Shown one piece after another: positions 8,523 to 16,941 of a DNA stretch of 64,000 nucleotides. How positions within the stretch are numbered: position 1 is the first letter of the stretch; each line of letters opens with the position of its first letter. Below the pieces are notes generated by a model. It was not told the DNA's origin, made no database searches, and worked only from the letters and a program-made list of their open reading frames with translations. Location of the stretch: assembly GCF_900162695.1 (NCBI RefSeq), contig NZ_FUIH01000006.1, positions 248,001-312,000 on the forward strand. Reading direction: 5' to 3'. This DNA is from Virgibacillus siamensis. GTDB lineage: Bacteria; Bacillota; Bacilli; Bacillales; Amphibacillaceae. The position numbers and the translations under genes were made by a program.

Positions 8523-9539
8523 ATGAAAAAACAGATTGTTATCAGGATGATGATTGCTTTAGGTTTTGTTCTTTTACTGGCTGCCTGTGGGGAAAAATCT
8601 CAGGAAGAAGTACTGGATAAATTGGAATCCAAGCTTGAGGAAATGAATGGCTATAAGGCTAAAGCTGAGATGAAAATGAATACGGGGCAGGAAGGACAGA
8701 CCTACAAGATTGACGTTTGGCATAAGAAAAAGGATTTTTACCGGGTAGCATTGAAAAATGCCAAAGATGACAAGGGCAGTCAAATCATTTTGAAAAATGA
8801 GGAAGGTGTTTTTGTACTGTCTCCGGCACTAAATAAAAGTTTTAAGTTTCAGAAGGAATGGCCGGAAAACGGCAGTCAGCCTTATTTGTTCCAGTCGCTG
8901 GTGAATGATGTTGCTAAAGACAAGGACGCTACCTTCAAAGCGGGTGAAAAATACTATATCTTCCAAACCGAAACCAATTATCAAAGCAACAATAACCTGC
9001 CATATCAGAAAATCTATTTTGATAAAAAGACATATACACCAGTGATGGTAAAAGTACTTGATAAGGATAAAAATCCACTGGTGGAAGTCGCTTTCTCCGA
9101 ATTTAATACAAGTCCAGAATTTAAAAAAGGCGATTTTGAAATGGAGAAAAATATGTCAGCAGGAGCATCAGATTCCGCTGTATCCGGTGACGGAAAAACG
9201 GATGCATTTTCCGTTGTCATTCCATTTTATATGGCTGGAAGTGAGCTGACAAAACAGAAAGAAATCGAGCTGGAGAACGGAAAACGGGTGATCATGACCT
9301 TTTCAGGTGACAAGAATTTCACCTTGGTTGAAGAAAAGAATGATGTTGTTCCGACAACGACCTCTCCACAATTTGTGAATGGCGAAATTGTAAATCTCGG
9401 ACATTCTGTCGGGGCACTATCCGGAAATGCAATTGAATGGACCAATAATGGGGTGAACTTTTACCTCGCTAGTGACGAGTTGACCGAAGCAGAATTGATC
9501 AAAGTCGCCAAATCCGTAAAGCGTAAAGAAGTGAAGTAA
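8523..9539 (+). CDS. ydcC: YdcC-like lipoprotein (LolA/DUF4367 type)
   Basis: 338 residues. An N-terminal lipoprotein signal ends in the lipobox LAAC, with Cys22 as lipidation site. The middle (about 25-215) is a LolA-like half barrel and the C-terminal part (about 235-335) is a DUF4367-type domain with VVIPFYMAG. I chose ATG at 8523, 8 nt after AAGGGAG; the ATG two codons earlier is too close to it. Homologues are membrane-anchored on the outer face and are linked to sporulation or envelope functions; the precise role is unknown. A short hairpin (8479-8499) lies in the leader, and a terminator follows the gene, separating it from alr. Confidence 0.88.
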   Translation: MKKQIVIRMMIALGFVLLLAACGEKSQEEVLDKLESKLEEMNGYKAKAEMKMNTGQEGQTYKIDVWHKKKDFYRVALKNAKDDKGSQIILKNEEGVFVLSPALNKSFKFQKEWPENGSQPYLFQSLVNDVAKDKDATFKAGEKYYIFQTETNYQSNNNLPYQKIYFDKKTYTPVMVKVLDKDKNPLVEVAFSEFNTSPEFKKGDFEMEKNMSAGASDSAVSGDGKTDAFSVVIPFYMAGSELTKQKEIELENGKRVIMTFSGDKNFTLVEEKNDVVPTTTSPQFVNGEIVNLGHSVGALSGNAIEWTNNGVNFYLASDELTEAELIKVAKSVKRKEVK

Positions 9540-9552
9540 ATGAAATGCGGCA

Positions 9553-9590
9553 AGCAGACTCATAAGGAGAGGGGGTCTGCTTTTTATTTT
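9553..9590 (+). terminator. Terminator after ydcC
   Basis: AGCAGAC (9553-9559) pairs with GTCTGCT (9575-9581), followed by TTTTATTTT. Confidence 0.75.
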
Positions 9591-9647
9591 GCTGCTGTTC
9601 ATATAAAATGGATGTATAGAAGCAAGAAGGAAAGGGGCTGTACTGAC

Positions 9648-10772
9648 ATGACACCAAGCCTTTATCGTGATACATGGGCAGAAGTGGATCTTGATGCGAT
9701 AGAATATAATGTAAAACAAATTAGGGAACGAATACCGGCGCACTGCAGTGTCATTGCAGTAGTAAAGGCCGATGCTTACGGACATGGAGCGGTTGAAGTT
9801 GCAGAAAGTGCTTTGAAAAGCGGAGCGCAAATGCTTGCCGTCGCCATTCTGGAGGAAGCAATCACATTACGGGAAGCCGGATTTGATGTGCCGATTCTGG
9901 TATTTGGACGTGTAGCTCCTAAAGATGTGGCTGTTGCAGCAGAGAAAGATATTACGCTGACATTTTTTCAAAAAGAATGGCTGCGGGAGGTAAAGCGGGA
10001 ATCACTTCCAGGGCCAGTGAACCTTCATATGAAATGGGATACCGGAATGGGGAGAATTGGTTTGCGGACAGAAGATGAGTTGCATCAGCTGGTTGACGAA
10101 CTGAAAGAAGCATCCAACGTAAAGTTAACCGGAATCTATACCCATTTTGCAACTGCGGATGAATCGGGTAAGGATTATTTTATCATGCAGAATGAGCGTT
10201 TCGACAAACTGTTGCAAGCATTCCGGGGTATGTGGGAAGAGCCGGTTGCAATTCACACCGGCAATAGTGCTGCATCCATTCGTTATCCGGAAAAAATGCA
10301 TCACTATATTCGATTCGGGATTTCAATGTATGGCTTGTACCCGTCATCAACCGTAAAAAAGGAACAAATTATTGATTTAAAGCAATCATTTTCCCTGCAC
10401 AGCAGGTTGATTCATGTAAAAAGGCTTGCGCCTGGTGAGTCTGTCAGCTATGGAGCCACCTATACAACGTCTGATTACGAATGGATCGGCACGATTATGA
10501 TTGGTTATGCGGATGGATGGATCCGCAAATTGCAGGGAATCGATGTTCTGATTGATGGAAAGCGCATGCCGATTGTCGGACGGATTTGTATGGATCAGAC
10601 AATGATTAAGCTTGATAAGGAATATCCAGTCGGAACAAAGGTCACACTGATAGGAAAGCAGCGGGATGAGATGATTGGGGTTGATGAAGTTGCGGACTAT
10701 TTGGATACCATCAGCTATGAAATCCCCTGTATGATAAGCAGCCGTGTTCCAAGAACCTATTCGGGAAAATAA
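9648..10772 (+). CDS. alr: Alanine racemase
   Basis: 374 residues. It interconverts L- and D-alanine with pyridoxal phosphate, supplying D-Ala for peptidoglycan. The PLP lysine is K40 in VVKADAYGHG. The second catalytic residue is the tyrosine of VSYGATYTT near 268, and the C-terminal beta domain carries GRICMDQTM. I chose the ATG at 9648 after GAAAGGGGC; longer versions would start within the ydcC terminator. It stands directly before ndoAI/ndoA, as in B. subtilis. Confidence 0.96.
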   Translation: MTPSLYRDTWAEVDLDAIEYNVKQIRERIPAHCSVIAVVKADAYGHGAVEVAESALKSGAQMLAVAILEEAITLREAGFDVPILVFGRVAPKDVAVAAEKDITLTFFQKEWLREVKRESLPGPVNLHMKWDTGMGRIGLRTEDELHQLVDELKEASNVKLTGIYTHFATADESGKDYFIMQNERFDKLLQAFRGMWEEPVAIHTGNSAASIRYPEKMHHYIRFGISMYGLYPSSTVKKEQIIDLKQSFSLHSRLIHVKRLAPGESVSYGATYTTSDYEWIGTIMIGYADGWIRKLQGIDVLIDGKRMPIVGRICMDQTMIKLDKEYPVGTKVTLIGKQRDEMIGVDEVADYLDTISYEIPCMISSRVPRTYSGK

Positions 10773-10963
10773 TCGGCGGACGCGTGCATAATATTTCCAA
10801 AATGAAATAAACATAGGTAACAGGGGCTTTCCGTAACGAACGGGTGCATGTGCTGGGGTTTTCTGTCTTTCTAAGTCGATTTTGATAGTATATAACTTCT
10901 GCCGCATAAGGACAACGATGGTATAAGATAAACCGGGAATTCTTATAAATTCCCTATAAGCCT

Positions 10964-10992
10964 TTGCAAACCTTGTCAGAGAATGATATTAT
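10964..10992 (+). promoter_or_regulatory. Sigma-A promoter of ndoAI-ndoA
   Basis: TTGCAA (10964-10969), 17-bp spacer, TATTAT (10987-10992), about 50 bp before the ndoAI start. The 190 bp between alr and this promoter contain a GGGAATT/AATTCCC hairpin (about 10934-10954) and no gene that I can see. Confidence 0.7.
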
Positions 10993-11044
10993 AAAAAAAG
11001 AATTAAATAGTGATTCGTTCAACAGTTGGCGGAGGTGTATGGTT

Positions 11045-11332
11045 TTGTCAGAGAGCATACAGGAAATTTTAGTACGACTACCAAAAAACCTGATAAATGA
11101 GGTGGATGGATTAATGAAGTATGAGCAGAGCGATTTAAGTGACTTCATATGTCAAGCCACAAGAAATTACTTGGAATATAAAAAAGATGAGCACATTCAG
11201 CAATTTCGCGAATCCATGCAGCAAGGTTATGAAGAAATGGCCAGAATTAATCTGAAAATAGCTTCGGAAGCATTTCAGGCAGAAGAAGAGGCCGAAAAAA
11301 ACACCCTAGAACGCTCTGTGATCGGGGTGTAA
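11045..11332 (+). CDS. ndoAI: EndoAI antitoxin (MazE-like, ribbon-helix-helix)
   Basis: 95 residues. The N-terminal ribbon-helix-helix DNA-binding domain is visible as EILVRLPKNLINEVDGLM, and the C-terminal toxin-binding tail as YEEMARINLKIASEAFQAE, which closely follows B. subtilis EndoAI. TTG at 11045 lies 8 nt after GGAGGT; an ATG at 11039 is only 2 nt from it. The protein neutralises the EndoA RNase and represses the pair. It is separated from the toxin gene by 4 bp. Confidence 0.93.
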   Translation: MSESIQEILVRLPKNLINEVDGLMKYEQSDLSDFICQATRNYLEYKKDEHIQQFRESMQQGYEEMARINLKIASEAFQAEEEAEKNTLERSVIGV

Positions 11333-11336
11333 GCTT

Positions 11337-11696
11337 TTGATCGTTCAACGGGGCGAAGTATATTTCGCCGACTTATCACCCGTTGTAGGATCCGAACAGG
11401 GAGGTATCCGCCCGGTTTTGATTCTGCAAAACGATATAGGAAACCGGTTCAGTCCTACAGTTATTGTTGCTGCAATTACTGCACAGATTCAGAAGGCCAA
11501 ATTGCCGACCCATGTAGAAATTGATGCAAAACGGTATGGTTTTGATCGCAACTCTGTCATATTGCTGGAACAGATCCGTACGTTGGATAAACAACGGTTA
11601 ACCGACAAAATTACAAAGCTGGACAATGCGATGATGGAGAAAATTGACAAAGCATTGGAAATAAGTTTAGGTCTGAAAGATATGTATGACCATTAG
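11337..11696 (+). CDS. ndoA: EndoA toxin, mRNA interferase (MazF/PemK family)
   Basis: 119 residues, nearly identical in its core to B. subtilis EndoA, which cleaves RNA at UACAU. Conserved stretches are MIVQRGEVYFADLSPV, GSEQGGIRPVL, GNRFSPTVIVAAIT and AKLPTHVEI. The start is TTG at 11337 after GGGGTG. A terminator follows, so the toxin pair is a separate unit from the rsb genes behind it. Position between alr and rsbR is conserved in Bacillaceae. Confidence 0.96.
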   Translation: MIVQRGEVYFADLSPVVGSEQGGIRPVLILQNDIGNRFSPTVIVAAITAQIQKAKLPTHVEIDAKRYGFDRNSVILLEQIRTLDKQRLTDKITKLDNAMMEKIDKALEISLGLKDMYDH

Positions 11697-11733
11697 AAAA
11701 TACCCCGCCATAGAAGGTGATGGGGTATTTTTT
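11697..11733 (+). terminator. Terminator after ndoA
   Basis: AATACCCC (11699-11706) pairs with GGGGTATT (11722-11729), followed by TTTTT. Confidence 0.85.
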
Positions 11734-11892
11734 CATGTGACAAACGATACCATCTTTCATTATGATATAATAAGCATAAATACTTAATTCTTATAGGAAT
11801 TATAATATTACCTGCTAAATTCGACAGGAAATGGTAGTATAACAGTATACCGAATTTTATAATTACTTTTTTAAAATATCAGGAGGTACAAC

Positions 11893-12762
11893 ATGGACGA
11901 GAAGTTTAAAAAAATCGCTATGGAAAATAGTGATACAATTGTTCATATGTGGCTGGATGAAGTTGGCTCGTTGAAAGATTACAATTATACATCCAGTATC
12001 TCGGAAGAATTGTTTGAGAGTACAAATAGAGAGTTTGTCAATGTTATTTTTTCCAGCATTAAGAAACAGGGAAATTCCAAGTCCCTTGAGGATTTTTCTG
12101 AAAAACTGATTAATCTTGGCTGGCCGCTCAGTTATATAACGGACGGGCTTCAAGTTTTCCGTCGTGTAACGATTGACTATATTCTCAGCCAATCTGATCA
12201 GGTTGATTCAGCATACATATCAAACGTGATCAAAAGTGTTGACAATTGGGTTGAACCGATAATCCGTCAGCTTGTTAATGAGTACTCTGGGAGCTGGGAG
12301 CACATCGTTTCCCTGCAACGGGTTGCGCTTCAGGAATTATCAGCGCCATTGATACCGGTTATGGATTGGATTACCATAATGCCGCTGATTGGAACAATTG
12401 ACACGGAGCGGGCAAAGCTAATTATGGAGAACCTGCTGGAGGGTGTCATTAAGCACAACTCAGAGGTTGTATTAATTGATATTACAGGGGTTCCTGTTGT
12501 TGATACAATGGTGGCTCACCATATTATTCAAGCTGCGGAAGCCGTACGTTTGATTGGATCGACATGTATTCTGGTTGGAATTCGTCCTGAGATTGCCCAG
12601 ACAATTGTTAATTTGGGTATCGATCTTGGCAAATTTCCAACGAAAAGCTCGCTGAAAAAAGGGTTCCGGAAGGCTTTGGAAATAACTGGCAGACAAGTTG
12701 TTGATCTGGACAAAAAGTACGGTGAAATTGAAGAAATGATTGATTCCTTAGGTGGGGAGTGA
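11893..12762 (+). CDS. rsbR: RsbR stressosome scaffold protein
   Basis: 289 residues. The N-terminal half is a non-haem globin-like sensor domain, and the C-terminal half (about 170-280) is a STAS domain with DITGVPVVDTMVAHHI and GIRPEIAQTIVNLG; the threonines in these motifs are the RsbT phosphorylation sites known in the family. RsbR and RsbS build the cytoplasmic stressosome, which holds RsbT until environmental stress. The ATG follows AGGAGGTACAAC. It opens the rsbR-S-T-U-V-W-sigB-rsbX operon and overlaps the rsbS leader. At 289 residues it is about 15 longer than I recall for B. subtilis RsbRA. Confidence 0.95.
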   Translation: MDEKFKKIAMENSDTIVHMWLDEVGSLKDYNYTSSISEELFESTNREFVNVIFSSIKKQGNSKSLEDFSEKLINLGWPLSYITDGLQVFRRVTIDYILSQSDQVDSAYISNVIKSVDNWVEPIIRQLVNEYSGSWEHIVSLQRVALQELSAPLIPVMDWITIMPLIGTIDTERAKLIMENLLEGVIKHNSEVVLIDITGVPVVDTMVAHHIIQAAEAVRLIGSTCILVGIRPEIAQTIVNLGIDLGKFPTKSSLKKGFRKALEITGRQVVDLDKKYGEIEEMIDSLGGE

Positions 12763-12767
12763 TTGTG

Positions 12768-13124
12768 ATGCGTATACCTATTTTGAAGTTGCACAACTAT
12801 TTATTGATTTCTATACAGACAGAAATAGATGATCGTACTGCGATTCAATTCCAGGAAGATCTGTTGGATAAAATTCATAAAAGCGGTTCTTCAGGAGTAG
12901 TAATTGACTTAACATCCGTTGAAGTGATTGATTCATTTATTGCAAAGGTCTTGGGTGATGTCGTTACTATGTCAGATCTAATGGGGGCGAAAGTAGTTTT
13001 AACCGGGATCCAGCCAGCAGTTGCAATGACGTTAATTGATCTGGGCATACATTTAAATAATGTCCCAACTGCCTTAGATTTGGAACAAGGATTGATAAAA
13101 CTGCACCAGGAACTGGGGGAATAA
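12768..13124 (+). CDS. rsbS: RsbS STAS-domain stressosome protein
   Basis: 118 residues, a single STAS domain. S56 in VEVIDSFIAKV corresponds to the Ser59 phosphorylated by RsbT in B. subtilis. With RsbR it forms the stressosome core and sequesters RsbT. I chose ATG at 12768 after GGTGGGGAG, which gives the N-terminus MRIPILKLHNY seen in the family. It lies 5 bp beyond the rsbR stop. Confidence 0.95.
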   Translation: MRIPILKLHNYLLISIQTEIDDRTAIQFQEDLLDKIHKSGSSGVVIDLTSVEVIDSFIAKVLGDVVTMSDLMGAKVVLTGIQPAVAMTLIDLGIHLNNVPTALDLEQGLIKLHQELGE

Positions 13125-13126
13125 TT

Positions 13127-13528
13127 ATGGATCTCCAATCCTGCGTTACGATAAAAAAAGAGTGGGACATTGTTGCTGCTCGTCAGCTTGGAAGAGATAT
13201 TGCAAGAAAAACCGGTTTTGGGACGGTTGACCAGGCGCGGATTGCAACGGCAATATCCGAATTAGCTCGAAATATTTATTTATATTCCGGTAAGGGAACC
13301 GTTTGTTTTGATGTTATTGATAATCTGGAACAAAAAGGAATGTGCATGATTTGCACAGATAAAGGTCCAGGGATAGGGGATATCAGTCAGGTGATGGAAG
13401 ACGGATATTCAACATCAGGAGGACTCGGTGCAGGGCTGCCTGGTGTAAAACGGTTAATGGATGAATTCGACATTAAGTCGGAAGAAGGAAAAGGTACCGA
13501 AATCAGGGCAATTAAGTGGGTTAGATAA
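13127..13528 (+). CDS. rsbT: RsbT serine/threonine kinase (switch protein)
   Basis: 133 residues with a GHKL ATPase fold: N box SELARNIYLY, G1 box DKGPGIGD and G2 box GLGAGLPGVKRLMDEF. RsbT phosphorylates RsbR and RsbS, leaves the stressosome and then activates the RsbU phosphatase. The gene begins 3 bp after rsbS, behind GGGGGAATAATT. Confidence 0.95.
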   Translation: MDLQSCVTIKKEWDIVAARQLGRDIARKTGFGTVDQARIATAISELARNIYLYSGKGTVCFDVIDNLEQKGMCMICTDKGPGIGDISQVMEDGYSTSGGLGAGLPGVKRLMDEFDIKSEEGKGTEIRAIKWVR

Positions 13529-13608
13529 ACAGATTCAGCCATTGGAATTAATTCAAGGGGAGACGAAACATATCTCCCCATTAAATTTGCTATGGGGGCT
13601 ACGATTAC

Positions 13609-14619
13609 ATGGATATGTTAAATACGGATGCAGCTAATTATAAGCAATTTCTCAAACATTATATCCAAAGTTTAGATGAGCAGTCCCTTTACGGGGCAGA
13701 ACAAATCAGCAAGACATTTATTAAAAATGGTGTTCCTCCTGAAGAAATTGTTAATTTGCATAATCAGGCTTTGGTGGAATTATACCCTGACATACCGGAA
13801 CACATTTGGCATTCGATGAATTTTTTATTGGAGACAATGATTTCGTATGGTCTTGCATTACAGGATTATCAGGCATTAAGAGAACAGCAGCTGGAACTCA
13901 GATCGGAAATTTCATTAGCAGCCGGTATGCAGGACACACTGCTGGCTACAACAAAACCATCCATTGATAACTTGGACATCGGGGTGGTTAGTGTCCCCGC
14001 CCACCAGATGAATGGCGATTACCACCATTTCATCAAAGGGAAAGACGGGTCACTTGGAATAGCGCTTGCTGATGTTATTGGAAAGGGTATCCCTGCTGCA
14101 TTATGCATGTCCATGATTAAATATTCAATGGACAGTTTTTCAGAAGAGACAATGAGTCCAAGGTCTATTTTGAAAAACCTGAACCGTGCTGTAGAACGAA
14201 ACGTTGATCCAAGCATGTTTATCACCATGTTTTATGCACAATACCTTCCGGCTGAAAAGAAACTCCTATATTCTTCTGCAGGCCATGAACCTGGATTTTA
14301 TTACAATGCCGCAACTGATTCTTTTGAAGAAATTGAGACAAAAGGCCTCGTTCTCGGTGTATCACCGGATTCCAACTACAAGCAGTATGAACGTGTCATC
14401 GAAAAAGGTGATATGGTAATTTTGTTAACGGATGGCGTTACCGAATGCAGGCAGGGGGAACGGTTTATTGAGACAGAAGAAATTCTGGAGACCATTAAAT
14501 CGTATTCCCATTTATCTGCACAGGAAATGGTAACTGGTGTATATAAGCATTTTGAACGGCTGCAGGGTTTTCAGCTTCGGGATGATTTCACATTAATCAT
14601 TTTAAGGCAGGAAGTTTAG
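13609..14619 (+). CDS. rsbU: RsbU protein phosphatase (environmental branch)
   Basis: 336 residues. The N-terminal helical domain (about 1-85) binds RsbT, and the PPM/SpoIIE-type phosphatase domain (about 120-335) carries ADVIGKGIPAALCMS, LLTDGVTEC and RDDFTLIIL. It dephosphorylates RsbV when bound to RsbT. The ATG follows GGGGGC. The rsbU stop codon lies inside the -35 element of the next promoter. An 80-bp gap to rsbT contains no obvious terminator. Confidence 0.95.
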   Translation: MDMLNTDAANYKQFLKHYIQSLDEQSLYGAEQISKTFIKNGVPPEEIVNLHNQALVELYPDIPEHIWHSMNFLLETMISYGLALQDYQALREQQLELRSEISLAAGMQDTLLATTKPSIDNLDIGVVSVPAHQMNGDYHHFIKGKDGSLGIALADVIGKGIPAALCMSMIKYSMDSFSEETMSPRSILKNLNRAVERNVDPSMFITMFYAQYLPAEKKLLYSSAGHEPGFYYNAATDSFEEIETKGLVLGVSPDSNYKQYERVIEKGDMVILLTDGVTECRQGERFIETEEILETIKSYSHLSAQEMVTGVYKHFERLQGFQLRDDFTLIILRQEV

Positions 14620-14639
14620 GTTGTCCTATTTTAGGGAAA
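14614..14639 (+). promoter_or_regulatory. Sigma-B-type promoter upstream of rsbV
   Basis: GTTTAG (14614-14619), 14-bp spacer, GGGAAA (14634-14639) fits the sigma-B consensus GTTTAA-N12-14-GGGWAW. In B. subtilis the autoregulatory sigma-B promoter is at this same junction, in front of rsbV. The downstream unit would be rsbV-rsbW-sigB-rsbX. Confidence 0.8.
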
Positions 14640-14696
14640 AAGAAGGTAATGTTATAAATGAATGTTTAAAATTATTTGGGCTTTAGGAGGATGGAG

Positions 14697-15029
14697 ATGG
14701 AACTAAAGATAGATGTCAGGAATGAAGAGACAAAATCGACAGTCCTTTTGACCGGGGAAATTGATGCATATACAGCCCCACGACTTAAAAGTACGATATT
14801 GCCGCTGACGAAGGAATCCGGGCAAACCGTTGAAGTTAATATGGAAGATGTAAATTATATGGACAGCACAGGACTCGGTGTTTTTATTAGTGCGTTGAAA
14901 TCAACAAAAGAGACAGACAGTCACCTGAAGCTCGTCAATCTGCAGTCCCGTGTTGCACGGTTGTTTAAAATCACTGGTTTGGATGAAATTATAGACATTG
15001 ATACCGCAATCAGAGGTGGGAATGAATAA
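14697..15029 (+). CDS. rsbV: Anti-anti-sigma factor RsbV
   Basis: 110 residues, a STAS domain. S57 in the MDSTGLGVF motif is the site phosphorylated by RsbW. Unphosphorylated RsbV binds RsbW and frees sigma-B. ATG at 14697 lies 6 nt after TAGGAGG; the ATG at 14691 touches the ribosome-binding site. Its stop overlaps the rsbW start (TAATG). Confidence 0.95.
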   Translation: MELKIDVRNEETKSTVLLTGEIDAYTAPRLKSTILPLTKESGQTVEVNMEDVNYMDSTGLGVFISALKSTKETDSHLKLVNLQSRVARLFKITGLDEIIDIDTAIRGGNE

Positions 15030-15505
15030 TGGAAAAGTTTGATTTTATCGAGATGAGAGTACCTGCTAAAGCGGAATATGTGGGTGTGGTACGCCTGAGT
15101 ATCTCCGGAATAGCCAATCGAATGGGTTTTTCCTATGAAGACATTGAAGATCTGAAAGTTGCGCTTTCTGAAGCAATTACGAATGCTGTAGACCATGCGT
15201 ATGGTGAAGATGATGGTGGAGAAATAACTGTCGGGTTTGGTGTGTATGAAAATCGTCTGGAGGTTATGGTTGCGGATCATGGTGGAAGCTTCAACCTGAA
15301 GGAAATTAAAGGCGGAATCGGCCCGTATACGCATTCCGAGCCGGTGGAAGATTTGCGTGAAGGCGGGTTCGGACTCTTCCTCATTAATGCGCTAATGGAT
15401 AAAGTTGAAATCAATAATAATTATGGTGTTATCGTATTAATGACGAAGTATCTCAATGAAACCGAGGTGGGTTTGGATGACGACCAAATCTCAACCACAC
15501 AATAA
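15029..15505 (+). CDS. rsbW: Anti-sigma-B factor and kinase RsbW
   Basis: 158 residues, a GHKL-fold kinase with ALSEAITNAVDHAYG (N box), VADHGGSF and GGFGLFLINALMD (G2). It binds sigma-B or phosphorylates RsbV. The start overlaps the rsbV stop, and the C-terminus overlaps sigB by 29 bp, which implies translational coupling of the anti-sigma factor to its target. Confidence 0.95.
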   Translation: MEKFDFIEMRVPAKAEYVGVVRLSISGIANRMGFSYEDIEDLKVALSEAITNAVDHAYGEDDGGEITVGFGVYENRLEVMVADHGGSFNLKEIKGGIGPYTHSEPVEDLREGGFGLFLINALMDKVEINNNYGVIVLMTKYLNETEVGLDDDQISTTQ

Positions 15506-16268
15506 GGGCAGAGATGAGGTCTACCAATGGATCGAACATCTCCAGCAAGACCCGACAGATGAAATAATACAAGAAAAGGTTGTTCTGGCATACAAAGATT
15601 TAGTCGAGTCAATTGCCAGAAAATATTCGAAAAACAGTACGATTCATGAAGATCTTGTCCAAGTAGGCATGATTGGTCTGCTGGCCGCCGTCAAAAGATA
15701 TGACGCATCGTACGGCAAGTCATTCGAATCATTCGCCATTCCTACCATTATCGGAGAGATTAAGCGTTTTATTCGGGACAAGACATGGAGTGTACATGTT
15801 CCACGCAGAATCAAAGAACTGGGACCGAAAATTAAGAAAGCTGCCGAAGAACTGACCACTTCAAATCAGGATTCACCGACCGTTCGCGAGATTGCTGAGC
15901 ACCTTGGTGTACCTGAAGAAGAAGTGCTGGAAACGATGGAGATGGGTAAAAGTTACAAGGCACTTTCCGTAGACCGAAAGATCGAAGCGGATTCTGATGG
16001 AAGTACAGTTGCTATCCTTGATCTGGTTGGCAACAGTGAAGAAGGCTATGAAAATGTTGACCAGCGAATGTTACTTGAGAAAATATTACCGGTTTTATCT
16101 GAGCGTGAACAGCAAATATTGCGCTGTACGTATTTTGATCAGATGAGCCAAAAGGAAACCGGGGAATTACTTGGTATTTCACAAATGCACGTTTCAAGAC
16201 TGCAGCGACGTTCTCTGCGTAAACTACGGGAAGCAATCCAGTCCGAGAGCGCGGAGGTTCTTGATTGA
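15477..16268 (+). CDS. sigB: RNA polymerase sigma factor SigB
   Basis: 263 residues. Region 2 contains HEDLVQVGMIGLLAAVKRYD and FAIPTIIGEIKRFIRDK, followed by TWSVHVPRRIKELGP. Region 4 contains QKETGELLGISQMHVSRLQ. These match B. subtilis sigma-B, the general-stress sigma factor, almost throughout. ATG at 15477 is preceded by GAGGTGGG inside rsbW. The end overlaps rsbX by 4 bp. Confidence 0.97.
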   Translation: MTTKSQPHNKGRDEVYQWIEHLQQDPTDEIIQEKVVLAYKDLVESIARKYSKNSTIHEDLVQVGMIGLLAAVKRYDASYGKSFESFAIPTIIGEIKRFIRDKTWSVHVPRRIKELGPKIKKAAEELTTSNQDSPTVREIAEHLGVPEEEVLETMEMGKSYKALSVDRKIEADSDGSTVAILDLVGNSEEGYENVDQRMLLEKILPVLSEREQQILRCTYFDQMSQKETGELLGISQMHVSRLQRRSLRKLREAIQSESAEVLD

Positions 16269-16861
16269 CGGCCTCGCAAAAAGTTGATGTAGCTGTTTTT
16301 CAGAAAGCAAAGAAAGGTCAGTATTACTGTGGGGACAGCTACTTTTATACCGAGACAGAGAACGAGTTTTTGTGTGTGCTTGCAGATGGCTTGGGAAGCG
16401 GTGAATTTGCCCGGGAATCCTCCCAAATTGTCATCGATATTATCAAAAGTAATATTCATACTACGGTCCAACAATTAATCAAACGGTGCAATGAACAATT
16501 AACCGGAAAAAGAGGCGTCGTCATCGGCATATTAAAGTTGGATTTTCCGTCAAAACGCTATTCTTTTTCTTCGATTGGGAACATTGGGGTTATAACGATC
16601 CCGAAAAACGGCAAAAAAAAGCGCAACATACCAAATGTGGGTTATCTTGCCGGATATCATCGTCCCTTTAAGGTTGTTTCGGATAAACTGGATTCCGAAA
16701 TGAATTTCATCATGTTTTCGGATGGTGTTGCGGATTCCGATTTGTCCAGCAGCCTTTTTCTGAATAAGGATGCCCAGCAAATCATAATTGATTATGAACA
16801 TAATTTTGGAGCAGCCAGAAAAGATGATACAACACTAATTGCGATACGTTATGATGAATGA
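16265..16861 (+). CDS. rsbX: RsbX feedback phosphatase
   Basis: 198 residues, a small PPM-type phosphatase with LADGLGSGEFA, FSDGVADSD and KDDTTLIAI metal-binding motifs. RsbX dephosphorylates RsbS and RsbR and resets the stressosome. The start is TTG at 16265 within the sigB stop (TTGATTGA), with GGAGG upstream. Last gene of the operon. Confidence 0.93.
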   Translation: MTASQKVDVAVFQKAKKGQYYCGDSYFYTETENEFLCVLADGLGSGEFARESSQIVIDIIKSNIHTTVQQLIKRCNEQLTGKRGVVIGILKLDFPSKRYSFSSIGNIGVITIPKNGKKKRNIPNVGYLAGYHRPFKVVSDKLDSEMNFIMFSDGVADSDLSSSLFLNKDAQQIIIDYEHNFGAARKDDTTLIAIRYDE

Positions 16862-16863
16862 GC

Positions 16864-16889
16864 GGCCAGCCTGAACGGTTGGCTTTTTC
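16864..16889 (+). terminator. Terminator of the rsb-sigB operon
   Basis: GCCAGCC (16865-16871) pairs with GGTTGGC (16877-16883), with the 5-nt loop TGAAC, followed by TTTTTC. Confidence 0.85.
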
Positions 16890-16941
16890 ATTTGCGGGTC
16901 ATGTTTGGTAAAATTAGCGTCGTACATAGAAGGAGGAAGAA

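Noticed and set aside
10773..10963. Possible T-box or terminator after alr
   Set aside because: The only clear hairpin (GGGAATT/AATTCCC) lacks a T tract, and there is no T-box core; left unassigned.
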